Of a DNA stretch of 6,769 bases, positions 6,032-6,769 are shown one piece after another (the stretch's first letter is position 1; each line of letters starts with the position of its first letter). The stretch is from Promethearchaeota archaeon (lineage in GTDB: Archaea; Asgardarchaeota; Lokiarchaeia; Sigynarchaeales; SOKP01), in NCBI GenBank assembly GCA_016839655.1, contig JAEOTW010000222.1, forward strand, positions 1-6,769, given 5' to 3'. The notes below the pieces were generated by a model. That model was not told the DNA's origin, did not search any database, and saw only the letters and a list, made by a program, of their open reading frames with translations. The position numbers were made by a program, and so were the translations under genes.

Positions 6032-6769
6032 TTTCACATACAACCTCCCCGCCTGATATGGCGATTATTTCATCTAATAATTGATCATCTGTAAAATTTA
6101 ATAATTGAATTGCTCCCGTAGGACATGCAGGCATACACATGCCACATGATTTACATGCAATTTCATTTACAATCGGACTTCCATCAGGATTGATATCAAT
6201 TGCAGCAGGAGCACATACAGTTTTACACAATCCGCAATTAACACATAAATCATAGTCAATTGTGGGGATTAACATCTCTTTTTCAATATATCCTTTTACT
6301 AACGGAGCTGCAGCTAAAGCAGCAGCATTTCCTGCATGAGCTACAGTTTCTGATATATCTTTGGGGCCTTGAATAGCACCAGCTAGGAAAATTCCTCCTT
6401 TACTACTTAGTGTAGGATTCATCTTAATATGAAATTCTTTTAAGAATCCTTCCTTTGATCGAAGTACGTGCAGTTTTGACCCTAGAGGCCCGATACCTTC
6501 AGGAGGTACCATTGCTGCAGAAAGTACAACTAAATCCGCTTTTAATTTTAATGGTGTTTGACTCAACGTATCTTCTACTATAACTCTTAATTCTCCAGAA
6601 ACAGGATTTTTAAGAATCTCTGAAGGACGACCTCTAATAAATCTTACCCCTACTTCTTGAGCAGATTTATATAATTCTTCAAAATTTAATCCAGGAGTTC
6701 TCACGTCGATATAACAGATAGTAACATCTGAATCAGGATACATTTCTTTAACAATTCTCGCATTTTTAA
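6024..6769 (-). CDS. hdrA: HdrA, heterodisulfide reductase subunit A (C-terminal part, cut by window edge)
   Basis: The 3' end of hdrA covers 248 residues. The frame is open through the right edge (KNARIVKEMYPD...), so the ATG at 6743 is an internal methionine and the 5' part lies outside the window. HdrA is the FAD-containing subunit that splits or merges electron pairs in Hdr complexes. Visible family landmarks are CYIDVRTPG and GVRFIRGRPSEI, the thioredoxin-reductase-like end GGIFLAGAIQGPKDISETVA, and two C-terminal ferredoxin motifs. The first is CVNCGLCKTVC (fragment residues 175-185) and the second is CKSCGMCMPACP (205-216). The first motif ends CAPAAI where CP.gAI is usual, so the proline after the fourth Cys is shifted by one. 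The gene ends with the normal FT..QLLDEI tail. The N-terminal Fe-S region, any selenocysteine or fusion, and neighbouring hdrB/hdrC genes cannot be judged from this window. It leads into the mvhD, mvhG-like and flavoprotein genes and is presumably the core of that complex. Confidence 0.93.
   Translation of the reverse strand, partial: KNARIVKEMYPDSDVTICYIDVRTPGLNFEELYKSAQEVGVRFIRGRPSEILKNPVSGELRVIVEDTLSQTPLKLKADLVVLSAAMVPPEGIGPLGSKLHVLRSKEGFLKEFHIKMNPTLSSKGGIFLAGAIQGPKDISETVAHAGNAAALAAAPLVKGYIEKEMLIPTIDYDLCVNCGLCKTVCAPAAIDINPDGSPIVNEIACKSCGMCMPACPTGAIQLLNFTDDQLLDEIIAISGGEVVCENE
6044..6050 (-). promoter_or_regulatory. Shine-Dalgarno site before mvhD, inside hdrA
   Basis: GGGGAGG on the minus strand lies within the last codons of hdrA. 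It is directly next to the TTG at 6043, six bases from the GTG at 6037 and twelve bases from the ATG at 6031. It argues against the TTG and leaves GTG or ATG as the real mvhD start. Confidence 0.6.

Noticed and set aside
5852..6094. Plus-strand open frame of 80 codons
   Set aside because: It is antisense to mvhD and the end of hdrA. Its Ser/His/Phe-rich content indicates a shadow frame.

Overview
The window is very AT-rich and tightly packed. It most likely comes from an anaerobic archaeon. The evidence is a HdrA/MvhD/MvhG-type gene set, short purine-rich Shine-Dalgarno sites, U-tract-style termination and an AT-biased, lysine/isoleucine-rich coding style. An Asgard (Lokiarchaeia-like) source is my best guess, but this rests on general style and not on a marker gene. 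No rRNA, tRNA, CRISPR array or transposase was seen.

Layout. Bases 1-331 hold no intact gene. The left edge carries a short coding-looking stretch on the minus strand (about 1-148) broken by a TAA, followed by an AT-rich leader. On the plus strand, 332-991 and 981-1577 are two tandem paralogous small membrane proteins. The first is split by a single in-frame TAG at 731-733, where the intact paralog appears to have tryptophan. A 34-bp convergent gap with U-tract signals (1578-1611) separates them from a long minus-strand operon that fills the rest of the window. In transcription order the operon reads: hdrA (3' part only, cut by the right edge), mvhD, an mvhG-like gene with a long C-terminal extension, an 822-residue multidomain iron-sulfur flavoprotein, and tusA. 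The operon's junctions are overlaps of 8-11 bp or gaps of 2 and 34 bp, and each downstream start has a visible Shine-Dalgarno site.

How the genes could work together. HdrA is the flavin-based electron-bifurcating/confurcating core of heterodisulfide-reductase complexes. MvhD is the [2Fe-2S] adaptor that connects HdrA to an electron-donor module. MvhG is the iron-sulfur small subunit of the H2-activating Mvh hydrogenase. No hydrogenase large subunit (MvhA) lies between or after these genes. The place where it might be expected is taken by the 822-residue protein. That protein reads as an FrhB/FdhB-type iron-sulfur flavoprotein in which the C-terminal domain is interrupted by a complete GltD/NfnB-like FAD/NAD(P)H oxidoreductase, followed by a winged-helix-like tail. 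My inference is a soluble Hdr-linked complex fed by, or feeding, NAD(P)H (perhaps also F420) instead of, or in addition to, H2. The terminal tusA gene raises the possibility of a link to sulfur transfer. The nested domain architecture is the most striking observation in the window.
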